A stretch of DNA of 64,000 nt from Siminovitchia sediminis (GCF_042680885.1 NZ_JBHUEO010000005.1:186001-250000); one strand, 5' to 3'. Shown: positions 53,513-62,039, numbered from the stretch's first letter. The notes: generated from the sequence alone by a model not told the origin. Made by a program: numbers and translations.

Positions 53513-54031
53513 ATGGAAAACTGGTTTAATGTTGGAAAAATCGTAAATACCCATGGTATCCGGGGAGAAGTAAGGGTTATTTCTATGACAGATTTTCCAG
53601 ATGAACGGTATATACCAGGCAACACCCTCTATCTTTTCCTTCCCAACAAACAGGAACCTACCCCATTAACCGTCAAGTCTCATAGGAAACATAAGAACTT
53701 TGACCTTCTTGCCTTTGAAGGGTATGATGACGTGAATGAAGTGGAAAAATGGAAAACAGCTATGCTAAAAGTACATCGGGAGCAGTTATCTGAATTACCT
53801 GAGGGTGAATACTATTTCTATGAAATTATCGGGTGCCGAGTGATAACGGAACAAGGTGAAAATATCGGTATAGTCAAAGAGATTTTGACTCCTGGAGCAA
53901 ATGATGTCTGGGTCGTGGAGGATAAAAACGGAAAAGATCAACTGATTCCCTATATCCCTGATATTGTTAAGAAGGTTTCGGTTGCTGAGAAAAAGATCAT
54001 CATTGATCCCATGGAGGGATTGCTGACATGA
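53513..54031 (+). CDS. rimM: Ribosome maturation factor RimM
   Basis: 172 residues. N-terminal RimM domain (WFNVGKIVNTHGIRGEVRV) and C-terminal PRC barrel (YYFYEIIGCRVI to EDKNGKDQLIPYIPDIVKKV). It assists 30S head assembly around uS19. ATG 53513 is about ten bases from GGGAG; the frame upstream of it overlaps ylqD and is not used. It overlaps trmD by four bases. Confidence 0.95.
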   Translation: MENWFNVGKIVNTHGIRGEVRVISMTDFPDERYIPGNTLYLFLPNKQEPTPLTVKSHRKHKNFDLLAFEGYDDVNEVEKWKTAMLKVHREQLSELPEGEYYFYEIIGCRVITEQGENIGIVKEILTPGANDVWVVEDKNGKDQLIPYIPDIVKKVSVAEKKIIIDPMEGLLT

Positions 54032-54741
54032 AGATTGATATTTTAACTCTATTTCCTGAAATGTTTGCAGGGGTATTGGGATCCTCAATTCTGAATAAAG
54101 CTGCAGAAAAAAAGGCAGTATCCTACCAAATTACAAATTTCAGGGATTTTTCCACTGATAAACACAAAACCGTCGATGATTACCCTTATGGTGGAGGAGC
54201 AGGTATGGTATTAAAACCGCAGCCGATTTTTGATGCGGTAACCCATGTGCAAAAAGGGTATGATCGCTCAAGAGTGATATTAATGTGCCCTCAGGGTACC
54301 CGATTTGATCAAGGAAAAGCTGAAGAACTCGCAAAAGAGGACCATTTAGTGTTTATTTGCGGACATTACGAAGGATATGATGAGCGGATCAGGGAGCATG
54401 TGGTGACAGATGAAATCTCTATCGGAGATTTTATTCTGACCGGGGGAGAGCTTGCGGCAATGGTGGTCATCGATGCAGTGGTCCGCCTCCTCCCTGGTGT
54501 TTTAGGCAATGTCCAGTCCGCCATTGAGGAATCATTTACCACCGGTCTGCTGGAACACCCGCACTATACACGGCCGGCAGATTTTCGGGGAATGAAAGTA
54601 CCTGAGGTTTTGCTTTCAGGCAATCATAACAAAATTGAAGAATGGCGGTTACGTGAATCATTGAAAAGAACCAAAAACCGCCGTCCGGATCTCTATGCAA
54701 AATATGAGGAATCTGATAGAAAAAAATTGGATGATATCTGA
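54028..54741 (+). CDS. trmD: tRNA (guanine-37-N1) methyltransferase TrmD
   Basis: 237 residues. DYPYGGGAGMVLKPQPIFDA, CGHYEGYDERI and DEISIGDFILTGGELAA form the knotted SPOUT active site with SAM. It methylates G37 next to the anticodon and prevents +1 frameshifting. It is coupled to rimM by an ATGA overlap. Confidence 0.97.
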   Translation: MKIDILTLFPEMFAGVLGSSILNKAAEKKAVSYQITNFRDFSTDKHKTVDDYPYGGGAGMVLKPQPIFDAVTHVQKGYDRSRVILMCPQGTRFDQGKAEELAKEDHLVFICGHYEGYDERIREHVVTDEISIGDFILTGGELAAMVVIDAVVRLLPGVLGNVQSAIEESFTTGLLEHPHYTRPADFRGMKVPEVLLSGNHNKIEEWRLRESLKRTKNRRPDLYAKYEESDRKKLDDI

Positions 54742-54761
54742 AATCAAGAATGAAAAATGGA

Positions 54762-54790
54762 TTGTAAATGATTTTGCGATATGGTATTAT
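54762..54790 (+). promoter_or_regulatory. Promoter of rplS
   Basis: TTGTAA (54762-54767), 17-base spacer, extended -10 TGGTATTAT (TATTAT 54785-54790). Confidence 0.65.
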
Positions 54791-54796
54791 TACCTT

Positions 54797-54895
54797 TGTG
54801 ACAATGGCGTTTACCGGATGCCTGTCTGTAACTACGGTGTTCCGCTGCAATGAAAATTTTTTTGTAAGAGCATCGGTTGGAAGGAGATGAATACG
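54797..54895 (+). promoter_or_regulatory. Possible L19 autoregulatory leader
   Basis: About 100 bases between the promoter and rplS contain GGCGTTTACCGGATGCC and further short stems. L19 leader RNAs are known in Bacillus rplS transcripts. I infer the element from position and potential structure, not from a checked consensus. Confidence 0.4.
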
Positions 54896-55240
54896 ATGCA
54901 CAAATTAATTGAAGAAGTAACTAAAGAACAATTGCGTACAGATCTTCCTGAATTTCGCGCTGGTGATACAGTTCGTGTTCACGTAAAAGTAGTCGAAGGC
55001 ACACGCGAACGTATCCAGATTTTTGAAGGTGTTGTCATCAAACGCCGTGGTGCTGGAATCAGCGAAACATTCACTGTCCGCAAGATTTCTTATGGTGTTG
55101 GAGTAGAGCGTACCTTCCCACTTCACACACCGAGAATTGCCAAAATCGATGTCGTGCGTCGCGGTAAAGTTCGTCGTGCGAAACTTTACTATCTGCGTAA
55201 ACTTCGCGGAAAAGCAGCTCGTATTAAAGAAATTCGATAA
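54896..55240 (+). CDS. rplS: Large-subunit ribosomal protein bL19
   Basis: 114 residues. FRAGDTVRVHVKVVEGTRERIQIFEGVVIKRRG and FTVRKISYGVGVERTFPLHTPRI are the bL19 core. It sits at the 30S-50S interface. The ATG follows AAGGAGATG; an in-frame ATG nine bases earlier overlaps the ribosome site. Confidence 0.97.
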   Translation: MHKLIEEVTKEQLRTDLPEFRAGDTVRVHVKVVEGTRERIQIFEGVVIKRRGAGISETFTVRKISYGVGVERTFPLHTPRIAKIDVVRRGKVRRAKLYYLRKLRGKAARIKEIR

Positions 55241-55301
55241 AAACCATGCATGGGTGCTGATCGGAAGCAGCCTTGCTGGATGATAAGTTCATTCCGTCTG
55301 T

Positions 55302-55331
55302 AAAAGGAGCTTGAGTACAAGCTCCTTTTTA
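55302..55331 (+). terminator. Terminator of rplS
   Basis: AAAAGGAGCTTG pairs with CAAGCTCCTTTT around AGTA, running into TTTTTA. Confidence 0.88.
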
Positions 55332-55388
55332 TAGTTTTAGAAAAGGATAAACGATTCTAGGATCGGAGTATACAAGAAAAATGACTTT

Positions 55389-55599
55389 GCCGGGCTCGAC
55401 GGACAAGAAATCCCGGCGCCACCGAAGCAAGAGAATACAGCGTTCTCTTCTTCTTCGTTGTTCCGGGCCGAGTTCTATCCGGCGCAAGGGTATGCCATTG
55501 CTTTCTAAGGCATACTTCGCTTTGCCGGCACTCATCAAGTATGATGCCGATAAGCAGGCATCCCTCGCTTTGTCTCGCCAGAATTATTCTTTTTCTGGC
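55389..55599. other. Cluster of stem-loops, possible structured RNA or small mobile element
   Basis: Consecutive hairpins: GCCGGG (55389-55394) with CCCGGC (55412-55417); alternatively CCCGG (55412-55416) with CCGGG (55463-55467), enclosing CGAAG/CTTCG and AAGAGAA/TTCTCTT; CCGGC (from 55479) with GCCGG (55524-55528), enclosing GTATGCC/GGCATAC (55490-55496, 55509-55515); GATGCC/GGCATC (55543-55562); GCCAGAA/TTCTGGC (55577-55599). The GC-rich arms are unlike the surrounding AT-rich spacer. Short reading frames exist on both strands but are arginine-rich and lack ribosome sites. I do not recognise the element; strand is undetermined. Confidence 0.45.
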
Positions 55600-55880
55600 T
55601 GCAATATATACCTCTCGAAATTATAACCCTGCAAGAATTGGGTAAGCTTAGCTTTGCTCATCGCAATACTGCATGAAGTATATTCAAGGATGTTTCTCAC
55701 GGCGCTATTAATATCAATCGCTTGGCTGAGAGGCTGCTTTCTTGGAATCGCCTGATTTCCCCGCGCTCTGCCTTTCAGTTCTCTTTACATCCATAAACAG
55801 GCACTTGTGCTTTTGGATCTATAACAAGTATGTTTTCAGTGTTTTTACCTGGCCATTTACTGTACAATAATATAAACAGG
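55584..55880 (-). pseudogene. Possible decayed coding remnant (unrecognised)
   Basis: Read leftward, an open stretch to TGA at 55775-55777 includes the peptide ENILVIDPKAQVPVYG. A second frame over 55584-55784 continues with SQAIDINSAVRNILEYTSC and ends at TAA. The shift between frames, lack of a start and protein-like composition suggest a broken gene, but I cannot name a family. It may be chance. Confidence 0.2.
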
Positions 55881-55921
55881 ATATTTATGGAGACTTCTTT
55901 AGTTGATTGGAAGGTGACAAT

Positions 55922-56461
55922 ATGGCAAAAGAAAAAAATGAATTGTGGGAATGGACAAAAGCTTTACTCATTGCTGTAGGACTGGCTGCAATTATTCGTT
56001 ATGCATTTTTTACACCGATTGTCGTGGATGGTTTTTCCATGATGCCTACTTTGCATAATGGAGATCGGATGATTGTCAATAAAATCGGCACTCCCGACCG
56101 CTTTGATATTATCGTATTTCATGCTCCTGAACAAAAAGATTATATCAAACGGGTGATTGGTCTTCCGGGAGATACCGTTGAATATGTCAGTGATACATTA
56201 TATGTAAATGGAAAAGCATATGAAGAGCCATATTTGGAAGCCTATAAAGAGCAGACTCCTGAAGGACCGCTGACAGAAGATTTTACCCTGGAAGAAATTA
56301 CGGGAGAAAAAACCGTTCCGGAAGGAGAACTGTTTGTGCTGGGTGACAATAGACGCTCCAGCAAAGACAGTCGCCATATCGGTACCATTTCGATGGAACA
56401 GGTAATCGGAGATACAAAAATCGTCTATTGGCCGATAAAAGACATAAGAATTGTAGAGTAA
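55922..56461 (+). CDS. lepB: Type I signal peptidase
   Basis: 179 residues. One N-terminal TM helix (about 15-35, ALLIAVGLAAIIRYAFF), the catalytic Ser in GFSMMPTL and Lys in YIKRVIGLPGD, and the C-terminal box GDNRRSSKDSRHIG. It cleaves exported preproteins outside the membrane. ATG 55922 follows GGAAGGTGAC; an in-frame TTG at 55907 precedes that site. It lies in the rplS-rbgA interval, as in B. cereus-type genomes. Confidence 0.94.
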   Translation: MAKEKNELWEWTKALLIAVGLAAIIRYAFFTPIVVDGFSMMPTLHNGDRMIVNKIGTPDRFDIIVFHAPEQKDYIKRVIGLPGDTVEYVSDTLYVNGKAYEEPYLEAYKEQTPEGPLTEDFTLEEITGEKTVPEGELFVLGDNRRSSKDSRHIGTISMEQVIGDTKIVYWPIKDIRIVE

Positions 56462-56477
56462 TGATGGAGTGAGTGTC

Positions 56478-57344
56478 ATGGCAATCCAGTGGTTTCCCGG
56501 CCATATGGCAAAAGCACGCCGGGAAGTGACAGAAAAACTTAAAATGGTGGACATTGTATTTGAATTAGTGGATGCACGGATTCCTGTTTCGTCCGCAAAT
56601 CCGATGCTTCAAGAGATTATCCGGCATAAAAAGCGGTTGATATTGCTGAATAAGGCTGATATGGCTGACCCTGAATGGACGAAACAATGGATTCAATTTT
56701 TTTCGGAGAAAAATCACAAAGCCATAGCGATTAATTCGCAAGAAGGGAAAGGATTAAATCACATCGTTAAATCAGCACAAGAGCTGCTCCAGGAAGAAAG
56801 GGAACGCCGCAAGGCAAAAGGGATCAAACCCAGGGCAATCAGAGCTATGATTATCGGGATTCCCAATGTGGGGAAATCCACTTTAATCAACCGGCTTGCA
56901 AAGAAAAATATTGCCAAAACCGGAAATACGCCCGGAGTTACCAGAGGACAGCAATGGATTAAAGTTGGCAAGGATTTAGAATTGCTCGACACACCTGGGA
57001 TTCTATGGCCCAAATTTGAACATGAAGAAACGGGGTATAAACTTGCATTGACGGGAGCAATTAAGGATTCTCTTTTAAATATGCAGGATATCGCCGTATT
57101 TGCACTTCGGTTCTTGCAAAAGCACTATCCGGAACGGTTAAAAAGAAGATATCGGCTCGATGCCATCCCTGATGGAATCGTTGAATTATTTGACCATATC
57201 GGAAAAATGCGAGGTTGCCTTATATCCGGCGGAGAGGTGGATTATGAAAAAACCGCAGAGGCTGTGATCATGGATATGCGTATGCAGAAGCTGGGGGCCC
57301 TAACATTGGACAGGCCGGAGGATATCATCGACCAAGACCCGTAA
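56478..57344 (+). CDS. rbgA: 50S ribosome biogenesis GTPase RbgA (YlqF)
   Basis: 288 residues, circularly permuted GTPase: VDARIPVSSANPM, G4 NKAD, then G1 GIPNVGKSTLINRL and G3 DTPG, with the C-terminal ANTAR-like RNA-binding region. The N-terminal MAIQWFPGHMAKARRE is diagnostic. It promotes late 50S assembly. ATG 56478 is spaced from GGAGTGAG; GTG 56469 overlaps it. The stop codon lies in the loop of the following terminator. Confidence 0.96.
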   Translation: MAIQWFPGHMAKARREVTEKLKMVDIVFELVDARIPVSSANPMLQEIIRHKKRLILLNKADMADPEWTKQWIQFFSEKNHKAIAINSQEGKGLNHIVKSAQELLQEERERRKAKGIKPRAIRAMIIGIPNVGKSTLINRLAKKNIAKTGNTPGVTRGQQWIKVGKDLELLDTPGILWPKFEHEETGYKLALTGAIKDSLLNMQDIAVFALRFLQKHYPERLKRRYRLDAIPDGIVELFDHIGKMRGCLISGGEVDYEKTAEAVIMDMRMQKLGALTLDRPEDIIDQDP

Positions 57345-57359
57345 GGGTCTTTGTTTTTG
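57334..57359 (+). terminator. Terminator overlapping the rbgA stop codon
   Basis: AAGACCC pairs with GGGTCTT; the four-base loop GTAA includes most of the stop codon (57342-57344). TTGTTTTT follows. Translating ribosomes would cover the stem, so termination may depend on translation. Confidence 0.7.
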
Positions 57360-57433
57360 GCGCATCGACTTATTGAAAGATTTTTAATTTATGGCACTTT
57401 GCGTGAAACAGAGAGAGGAGGGAAAAGGGAGTG

Positions 57434-58222
57434 GTGAAAACCATGACCATCGCTCAAATACAAAAGGCTCTGCAGAAAATACATACCGAGAATGACCCTT
57501 TTTTGAAAGAGTTACAAACCGATTCCCGCAAAGGCGTTCAAACTTTATTAAACAGATGGAAGGTTGAAAGGAAAAAAGAACGTCAGGAATTGGAAAGGTT
57601 TCAACACATGTCCCTCCATGAAAAACGTTGGAGGCAAAAGGGGTTTGACGCCATTTGCGGAATTGATGAAGCGGGGCGCGGACCGCTGGCAGGCCCGGTA
57701 GTATCTGCAGCAGTTATATTGAAAAAGAACAGTTTTATCAAGGGGTTGGATGATTCCAAAAAAATCAGCGAGGCCAGAAGGCTGCAGTTGTTTGAACAAA
57801 TTCATGAAGAAGCTGAGGCAATCGGTATAGGCATGATCTCTCCAATAGAGATAGACAAATATAATATTCATCAAGCTGTCTTAAAAGCAATGAAACTTGC
57901 TGTAAGCAACTTAGTTGTTCAACCAGATGTTCTGTTAATTGATGCAATGAATATTGAAACTCCCTATCCACAGGAATCCATTATAAAAGGGGACGCAAAC
58001 AGCATTTCAATTGCGGCTGCATCCATTATTGCCAAAGTCACCCGTGACCGAATAATGGCAGAATACGATCTCCGCTATCCGGAGTATGGATTTGCAATAC
58101 ATAAGGGGTATGGAACAAAAGCTCATTTAGATGCATTAAAGAAATGGGGACCCAGTGAGATTCACAGAAGGTCTTTTGCCCCGGTACGATCGGCTTTGCA
58201 GCAATCCCGAAAGGGTGAATAA
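57434..58222 (+). CDS. rnhB: Ribonuclease HII
   Basis: 262 residues. The catalytic core begins ICGIDEAGRGPLAGPVV (DEAGRG, about 78-93) with DSKKISEARR, LLIDAMNI and the C-terminal GYGTKAHLDAL. It removes RNA, including single ribonucleotides, from DNA hybrids. Of GTG 57431, GTG 57434 and ATG 57443, I prefer 57434, because the N-terminus KTMTIAQIQK then aligns with B. subtilis and GAGGAGGG lies upstream. The exact start is uncertain by a few codons. Confidence 0.94.
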   Translation: MKTMTIAQIQKALQKIHTENDPFLKELQTDSRKGVQTLLNRWKVERKKERQELERFQHMSLHEKRWRQKGFDAICGIDEAGRGPLAGPVVSAAVILKKNSFIKGLDDSKKISEARRLQLFEQIHEEAEAIGIGMISPIEIDKYNIHQAVLKAMKLAVSNLVVQPDVLLIDAMNIETPYPQESIIKGDANSISIAAASIIAKVTRDRIMAEYDLRYPEYGFAIHKGYGTKAHLDALKKWGPSEIHRRSFAPVRSALQQSRKGE

Positions 58223-58224
58223 GA

Positions 58225-59484
58225 TTGAATGTACATACGGTAACAAAAAATTTGCTCCGGACTTTTTCTTCAGACCCAAGCAGCCCCCTAATTTTAAGGC
58301 AAGGACAAATCTTTTTTGCTCAGGTACAAAAGATTTATCCAAACCAGCATGCCGAAATTCAATTGGGCAGCCGCCAATTAATTGCCAGGCTGGAAGCCCC
58401 GCTGGAAAGCGGCAAGGGCTATTTTTTACAAGTCGATTCTCATGAAGGAGAACTGCGTTTAAAACTGTTGGGAACGAGGCAGCAGGATGTCCATTTGCTC
58501 ATGAAACAAATGTCTCTGCCGAATGAGAAAGGATTTCGGAGCCTGGCTGACTTATTAATGAAAGAGCCACTAAGTCTGACAAGGGATCAACTATATAAAG
58601 CGGGACAGTGGATCCAGGCTGCTGCGGATAAAGAACTCGCTCTGGAAGTGATACAATTCATCCATCACCAGAATTTACCCTTTAAGGAAAGTGTGTTTCA
58701 GGCACTTTTCAATGCCGGCAGCAAAGAGTCATTGACTCAATTAATTACTGGTCTGCGTGACGTACTGGCTGCAGAAAAACCCTCATCAGCATCACAGAAA
58801 ATTATCTCTATCATTGATGAATTTGGTGTAGATTCCGAAAGACATTCCCGTGTTGCCGTTCCTGCAGCGTTATCGGGAAGGGAAGCGTTGGCAAAGATCA
58901 AACATTCGATAGAACAGATGGGCCTGTTTTCCGGGAATCATAACACCCGGCAACAGATCAGCCAAGCTGAGACACTAAGATCCCTCCTGGTCCAATATTT
59001 GGGAGCGAAAAGCGGAAAGTCAAATCAGGCTGCATTGGCGGCAGAAAAGCTTTTGCACAGAATCAATGGCCAGCAGCTCTTGTCTATTGATACCGGACCT
59101 GTACAGCAGCTGTTTTTTGAGCTGCCTGTTAACTTAAATGGCTTTCGTACGGATATTTCTTTTCTTTGGGAAGGAAAACGAAACAAGAAAGGAAAAATAG
59201 ACCCTGCTTATTGCAGAGTAATTTTTTATTTACATTTGCCCTCTTTAAAAGAGACGGTAGTGGATGTAAAAATCCAAAACCGTGTAACAACCATCACCAT
59301 TTTTAACGATTTTCCCGCCATTAAAGCCCTAGCTGATCCGCTGCTGCCGGAAATAAAAAAACAGCTGAGTACACTTGATTATGAAATATCCTCGGTTGAA
59401 TTTAAAAAAACTCTTCAAAAGAAGGAAAAAAAGCTTCCTGCCTTCAGGGTGCAATCGTATTCGGGAGTTGATATTCAAGTATGA
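58225..59484 (+). CDS. ylqG: YlqG-like protein with FliK C-terminal-like region
   Basis: 419 residues, TTG start after AAGGGTG, two bases after rnhB. Residues 1-90 are beta-rich (LRQGQIFFAQVQKIYPNQHAEIQLGSRQLIAR). A helical middle follows. The last 130 residues (LFFELPVNLNGFRTDISFLWEGK to FPAIKALADPLLPEIKKQLSTLDYEI) show the spacing of the flagellar hook-length control protein FliK C-terminal domain. B. subtilis YlqG lies at this locus and is uncharacterised. The overlap with ylqH (ATGA) and that gene's FlhB-like nature support the FliK comparison, which I make by eye only. Confidence 0.7.
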   Translation: MNVHTVTKNLLRTFSSDPSSPLILRQGQIFFAQVQKIYPNQHAEIQLGSRQLIARLEAPLESGKGYFLQVDSHEGELRLKLLGTRQQDVHLLMKQMSLPNEKGFRSLADLLMKEPLSLTRDQLYKAGQWIQAAADKELALEVIQFIHHQNLPFKESVFQALFNAGSKESLTQLITGLRDVLAAEKPSSASQKIISIIDEFGVDSERHSRVAVPAALSGREALAKIKHSIEQMGLFSGNHNTRQQISQAETLRSLLVQYLGAKSGKSNQAALAAEKLLHRINGQQLLSIDTGPVQQLFFELPVNLNGFRTDISFLWEGKRNKKGKIDPAYCRVIFYLHLPSLKETVVDVKIQNRVTTITIFNDFPAIKALADPLLPEIKKQLSTLDYEISSVEFKKTLQKKEKKLPAFRVQSYSGVDIQV

Positions 59485-59762
59485 ACAAGTCTACAAAAAT
59501 TACTAAGGCAGCGGCATTGGGAGGTCCGTTGGATGATGGAGGAGCTCCTGTTGTTTTGGCTAAAGGCAAGGGGATCACTGCCGAAAAAATATTGGAAACA
59601 GCAAAAGAAAATGGGATACCTGTCCATGAAGACCCCGCTCTTGTTGAACTGCTGGGCCAACTGGACTTGAACGAAGCCATTCCGGAAGAGTTATACGAAG
59701 CTGTTGCGGAAATTTTTGCCTTTATTTACAGGCTTGATCAAAAAATGGCGGAAAATAGCTGA
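59481..59762 (+). CDS. ylqH: Stand-alone FlhB cytoplasmic-domain homologue YlqH
   Basis: 93 residues. The sequence APVVLAKGKGITAEKILETAKENGIPVHEDPALVELL, then IPEELYEAVAEIFAFIYRLD matches the C-terminal cytoplasmic domain of FlhB/YscU export-switch proteins. No membrane part and no NPTH autocleavage motif are present. Similar free domains (for example Helicobacter FlhX) can stand in for the FlhB fragment in flagellar export. Coupled to ylqG by four bases. Confidence 0.85.
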   Translation: MNKSTKITKAAALGGPLDDGGAPVVLAKGKGITAEKILETAKENGIPVHEDPALVELLGQLDLNEAIPEELYEAVAEIFAFIYRLDQKMAENS

Positions 59763-59777
59763 TATGGCCTTAAACAG

Positions 59778-59806
59778 TGGACTTCCATTCGCCGTTTTTA
59801 TACAAT
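59778..59806 (+). promoter_or_regulatory. Promoter of sucCD
   Basis: TGGACT (59778-59783), 17-base spacer, TACAAT (59801-59806), between ylqH and sucC. Confidence 0.55.
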
Positions 59807-59850
59807 AAACACGCAATCTATTTTTTCAGTATTTGATAGGAGGACGGAAA

Positions 59851-61011
59851 ATGAATATCCATGAATATCAGGGTAAAGAAATCCTTAGAAAATACGGAGT
59901 ATCTGTCCCTAATGGAAAAGTTGCTTTTACCGTGGATGAAGCTGTAGAAGCTGCGAAAGAGCTTGGTACGGATGTTACGGTTGTCAAAGCTCAGATCCAT
60001 GCCGGCGGGCGCGGAAAAGCCGGCGGGGTGAAAGTGGCTAAAAACTTGGATGAAGTTCGTACATATGCTGAGGAGATTTTAGGAAAAACACTTGTAACTC
60101 ATCAGACAGGACCGGAAGGAAAAGAAGTAAAGCGCTTGCTGATTGAAGAAGGATGCGATATTAAAAAAGAATACTATGTCGGTCTCGTAGTTGACCGCAG
60201 CACGGACCGCGTGGTCATGATGGCTTCTGAAGAAGGCGGAACGGAAATTGAAGAAGTAGCTGAGAAAACTCCTGAAAAAATCTTTAAAGAAGTGATTGAC
60301 CCGCTTGTTGGATTGACTGGATTCCAAGCCCGCAGACTTGCGTTCAATATCAATATTCCTAATGAACTTGTGGGCAAAGCGGCTAAGTTTATGATGGGGC
60401 TTTATAAAACGTTCGAAGATAATGACTGCTCGATTGCTGAAATCAATCCTCTTGTGGTAACAGGGGATGGAAATGTGCTTGCTCTTGATGCGAAATTAAA
60501 CTTTGATGACAACGCTTTATATAGACATAAGGATATCCTTGAGTACCGTGATCTGGATGAAGAAGATCCAAAAGAAATTGAAGCTTCAAAATATGACTTG
60601 AGCTACATTGCACTTGACGGGAATATTGGATGCATGGTAAATGGAGCAGGTCTTGCGATGTCTACCATGGACATCATCAAATATTACGGTGGAGAACCGG
60701 CAAACTTCCTGGATGTCGGAGGTGGTGCAACAGCAGAGAAAGTGACAGAAGCATTTAAAATTATCCTCTCCGATGATGCCGTGAAAGGAATCTTTGTCAA
60801 TATTTTCGGCGGCATTATGAAGTGTGACGTGATTGCTTCCGGTGTAGTTGAAGCTGTGAAACAGGTCGGCCTCGAAGTACCTCTGGTAGTAAGACTGGAA
60901 GGGACGAATGTGGATAAAGGAAAAGAAATTCTTCAACAATCCGGATTGAATATAACGGCTGCGGATTCCATGGCAGATGGAGCTCAAAAAATTGTCGAAC
61001 TGGTAAAATAA
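59851..61011 (+). CDS. sucC: Succinyl-CoA synthetase, beta subunit
   Basis: 386 residues. ATP-grasp N-terminal part (MNIHEYQGKEILRKYGV, QIHAGGRGKAGGVK) and the C-terminal ligase domain with GNIGCMVNGAGLAMSTMD and VNIFGGIMKCD. With SucD it converts succinyl-CoA to succinate with nucleotide triphosphate formation in the TCA cycle. ATG follows AGGAGGACGG; an in-frame TTG at 59833 precedes that site. Confidence 0.97.
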   Translation: MNIHEYQGKEILRKYGVSVPNGKVAFTVDEAVEAAKELGTDVTVVKAQIHAGGRGKAGGVKVAKNLDEVRTYAEEILGKTLVTHQTGPEGKEVKRLLIEEGCDIKKEYYVGLVVDRSTDRVVMMASEEGGTEIEEVAEKTPEKIFKEVIDPLVGLTGFQARRLAFNINIPNELVGKAAKFMMGLYKTFEDNDCSIAEINPLVVTGDGNVLALDAKLNFDDNALYRHKDILEYRDLDEEDPKEIEASKYDLSYIALDGNIGCMVNGAGLAMSTMDIIKYYGGEPANFLDVGGGATAEKVTEAFKIILSDDAVKGIFVNIFGGIMKCDVIASGVVEAVKQVGLEVPLVVRLEGTNVDKGKEILQQSGLNITAADSMADGAQKIVELVK

Positions 61012-61075
61012 GGGATCTGAAATGGTTGGTTTCATATCGCTCGAATCATAGACCACTTGAAAGGCAGGGAAAATC

Positions 61076-61978
61076 ATGAGTGTTTTTGTCAATAAAGACA
61101 CAAAAGTTATTGTACAGGGAATTACAGGCTCAACAGCACTTTTTCATACAGAGCAAATGCTTGAATATGGCACAAAAATCGTTGGCGGTGTCACACCTGG
61201 AAAAGGCGGACAGGAAGCTGCCGGTGTACCGGTTTTCAACACTGTTGAAGAAGCGGTAAAAGAAACAGGCGCAAATGCTTCTGTCATTTATGTACCGGCC
61301 CCATTTGCCGCAGATGCCATCATGGAGGCGGTGGATGCGGAATTAGACCTTGTCATTTGTATTACAGAACATATTCCTGTATTGGACATGGTGAAAGTCG
61401 TACGTTACATGGAAGGCAAGAAAACAAGACTTATAGGGCCTAACTGTCCTGGAGTGATTACAGCAGACGAGTGTAAAATTGGCATCATGCCTGGATATAT
61501 TCATAAAAAAGGCCATGTTGGCGTAGTATCTCGTTCCGGGACGTTGACATACGAGGCCGTTCATCAGCTTACCACTGCGGGAATTGGCCAAACAACGGCT
61601 GTTGGTATCGGCGGAGACCCTGTGAACGGTACAAACTTCATTGATGTTCTGAAAGAGTTCAATGAAGATCCGGAAACCGAAGCTGTCATTATGATCGGAG
61701 AAATCGGAGGTACCGCAGAGGAAGAAGCTGCTGAATGGGTGAAAGCGAATATGACGAAACCTGTAGTCGGTTTCATTGGCGGAGCCACAGCACCTCCAGG
61801 AAAGCGTATGGGACATGCAGGCGCTATCATTTCCGGCGGTAAAGGTACAGCTGCGGAAAAAATACGTGTCATGACTGAGTGCGGTATTAAAGTGGCTGAC
61901 ACTCCGGCCGTGATCGGCGAAACTTTGATTGAGGCATTGAAAGAAAATGGCTTATATGAAAAATGTAAAACACATTAA
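61076..61978 (+). CDS. sucD: Succinyl-CoA synthetase, alpha subunit
   Basis: 300 residues. CoA-binding Rossmann domain (VIVQGITGSTALFHTEQML), SRSGTLTYEAVHQL and the phosphohistidine motif GHAGAIISGGKGTA. It is the partner of SucC and in the same operon, 64 bases downstream. A clear terminator follows. Confidence 0.97.
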   Translation: MSVFVNKDTKVIVQGITGSTALFHTEQMLEYGTKIVGGVTPGKGGQEAAGVPVFNTVEEAVKETGANASVIYVPAPFAADAIMEAVDAELDLVICITEHIPVLDMVKVVRYMEGKKTRLIGPNCPGVITADECKIGIMPGYIHKKGHVGVVSRSGTLTYEAVHQLTTAGIGQTTAVGIGGDPVNGTNFIDVLKEFNEDPETEAVIMIGEIGGTAEEEAAEWVKANMTKPVVGFIGGATAPPGKRMGHAGAIISGGKGTAAEKIRVMTECGIKVADTPAVIGETLIEALKENGLYEKCKTH

Positions 61979-61984
61979 TTTCCT

Positions 61985-62014
61985 GAGCCCCTCCGGAAAG
62001 AGGGGCTTTCTCTA
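61985..62014 (+). terminator. Terminator of sucCD
   Basis: AGCCCCTC (61986-61993) pairs with GAGGGGCT (62000-62007), followed by TTCTCT. Confidence 0.75.
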
Positions 62015-62039
62015 AATAAATCCGAAGGAAGTGGTCTGA

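Noticed and set aside
55329..55626. Short reading frames on both strands in the rplS-lepB spacer
   Set aside because: Arginine-rich, no ribosome-binding site, and explained by stacked hairpins; treated as structure, not coding.
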